Made by a program: the position numbers and the translations under genes. From Paenibacillus humicola (lineage in GTDB: Bacteria; Bacillota; Bacilli; Paenibacillales; Paenibacillaceae), in the NCBI RefSeq assembly GCF_028826105.1, contig NZ_JAQGPL010000001.1, positions 4,676,501-4,740,500 of the forward strand: 64,000 nucleotides of DNA. The letters are read 5' to 3'. Every line of letters begins with the position of its first letter. Position 1 is the stretch's first letter. Positions 62,991 to 64,000 of the stretch are shown piece by piece. The notes under the pieces are model-generated. The model saw nothing but the letters and a program-made list of their open reading frames with translations, made no database searches and was not told the origin of the DNA.

Positions 62991-63998
62991 TCACACTCCC
63001 TGCTCTGCGGTTAATAGAAGCGCTTCCAATTGATCGAGCAGCCGCATCGTTTCGACCGAGTCGTCGATGCACGGCTCCGGTTTGCGGTTCTCCGCAACGG
63101 CGCTGATGAAATGGTGAATTTCATCCTCGTAGCCATGGTACGAAATACGCGGATAAAAGCCGTGACTCGGATTCCAGACGAGCGCGTCGCCGCCTTCGGC
63201 CAGCGTAAACGGCTGAAATTTGTCCTTGCGTTCGACCGGCGGGCGGTTATAAACAAGGCTTTTCACGTTATCGACGACGATATTCCGGCGGCTGCCGATC
63301 AGCTCCAGCCGCTCCATCGGGTACAGCTCGTCGAGCAGCGAGCCGGATTGGATCGTACCGATAGCCCCGCCCTCGGACCGCAGCGAAATCGCAAAACCAA
63401 CCATACGCTCGCTCAGGGATACGCGCTCGACGTGCGTTAAACGGATTTCGCCGAGCATAAACCGGGCCAGATCGATGTGGTGAATGACGTGGTTGATTTT
63501 GAAAAAGGCTTCGTCGCGGTAAGGCGACGTGTTGAAATGCGACTGGTACATCCGGATGCCGCCGAATTCGGAACGCGACGAAATTTCTTTGGCCATCGCG
63601 TAAGCCGTCATATAGCGGCGGTTAAAGCCCACCATTGTGTAGCGGCCGGTCCGCCGCTGGGTGTCGGCCAGCTCCAGCGCCTGCTGCGTATTCATCGCCG
63701 GCGTTTTCTCGACGAAGACGTGCGCGCCAGCCAGCATGGCCGCCTTGGCCGCATCGTAATGCACCGTCTCATTGATGGCGATCAGAACCGCGTCGAGCGA
63801 TTCCTTGGCCAGCATCTCGTTGTAGTCCATGTAGCGGCCCGGCACGTTGTAAACGCTTGCGAAACGTTCCAGACGCGCTTCGTCCGCATCGCAGACGGCG
63901 GCCGTCGTGACCGGCGGCGCCCATTTCAGCGTATTGTACAAAAACTCGAACATATGGCCGCCGCACCCGATGATGCCCAATTTCACCTTCCGGCTCAT
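62991..63998 (-). CDS. Gfo/Idh/MocA family oxidoreductase
   Basis: A 335-residue NAD(P)-dependent dehydrogenase. The Rossmann motif is LGIIGCGGHM (residues 7-16), and the family EKP motif appears as EKTPAMN (about 98-104). The C-terminal substrate domain holds HHIDLARFMLGE. Members oxidise sugars or cyclitols such as inositol, glucose or 3-keto sugars. The ATG is at 63998, two bases from the window end, so its promoter, binding site and any upstream operon genes are outside the window. Confidence 0.9.
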   Translation of the reverse strand: MSRKVKLGIIGCGGHMFEFLYNTLKWAPPVTTAAVCDADEARLERFASVYNVPGRYMDYNEMLAKESLDAVLIAINETVHYDAAKAAMLAGAHVFVEKTPAMNTQQALELADTQRRTGRYTMVGFNRRYMTAYAMAKEISSRSEFGGIRMYQSHFNTSPYRDEAFFKINHVIHHIDLARFMLGEIRLTHVERVSLSERMVGFAISLRSEGGAIGTIQSGSLLDELYPMERLELIGSRRNIVVDNVKSLVYNRPPVERKDKFQPFTLAEGGDALVWNPSHGFYPRISYHGYEDEIHHFISAVAENRKPEPCIDDSVETMRLLDQLEALLLTAEQGV

Positions 63999-64000
63999 CT

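Overview
The window looks like part of the chromosome of an endospore-forming, GC-rich member of the Bacillales, most likely Paenibacillaceae (Paenibacillus, Cohnella or a relative). The reasons are three complete gerA-type germinant receptor operons, Bacillales-style GGAGG ribosome binding sites, several sugar ABC systems of the lipoprotein-binder plus two-permease type with no local ATPase gene, and many carbohydrate-active enzymes. This placement is inferred from gene content; no rRNA, tRNA, CRISPR array, insertion sequence or prophage was seen.

Layout. 0-9.5 kb: a DoxX-pirin pair behind a palindromic operator, a secreted NlpC/P60 hydrolase, an AraC regulator with a GH4 glycosidase, a TetM-like ribosomal GTPase, pepT and lgt (TTG start). 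9.6-14 kb: germination operon 1 (small ORF, A, B, C, D). 14-24 kb: an aldo/keto reductase, then a minus-strand sugar operon: a LacI regulator, three LacI-type palindromes and two cre-like sites, a GH35 beta-galactosidase, two permeases and a binding lipoprotein whose 3' side carries a 52-bp tandem repeat. 23.6-29.6 kb: a divergent IF-3 paralogue, a divergent AKR/HxlR pair, a SulP transporter with a long leader, a 61-aa protein, and a coupled kinase-like/methyltransferase pair. 29.6-34 kb: a possible attenuator or small RNA, then germination operon 2 (A, C, D, B). 34-47 kb: a Rieske oxygenase, a frameshifted alkaline phosphatase, an intact PL22 oligogalacturonate lyase next to a decayed second copy and a permease remnant, then a sugar operon (membrane AraC-type sensor, binder, two permeases, GHL6-like hydrolase). 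47-53 kb: ECF sigma factor, PAP2 phosphatase, germination operon 3 (A, C, B, no D) and an AT-rich lipoprotein gene. 53-57 kb: DUF1992 protein, ArsR regulator, PP2C phosphatase, a THUMP/UPF0020 RNA methyltransferase, and a stretch of degenerate 33-bp repeats. 57-64 kb: a YngK-like secreted hydrolase, a cyclase-family protein and a Gfo/Idh/MocA-AKR-GHL6-like cluster cut by the window edge.

How it fits together. Much of the window is plant-polysaccharide uptake and breakdown. Oligosaccharides would be captured by lipid-anchored binders (which need Lgt, encoded here), imported, and cut by GH35, GH4, PL22 and GHL6-like enzymes under LacI, AraC and probably CcpA control. The second theme is spore germination, with three receptors of different gene order. 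No single undescribed defence or mobile system stands out. The most unusual items are the IF-3 paralogue, the small ORF coupled to gerA 1, the terminator-ended leader before germination operon 2, the homopolymer frameshift in the phosphatase, and the oxidoreductase-glycosidase-cyclase cluster at the right end.
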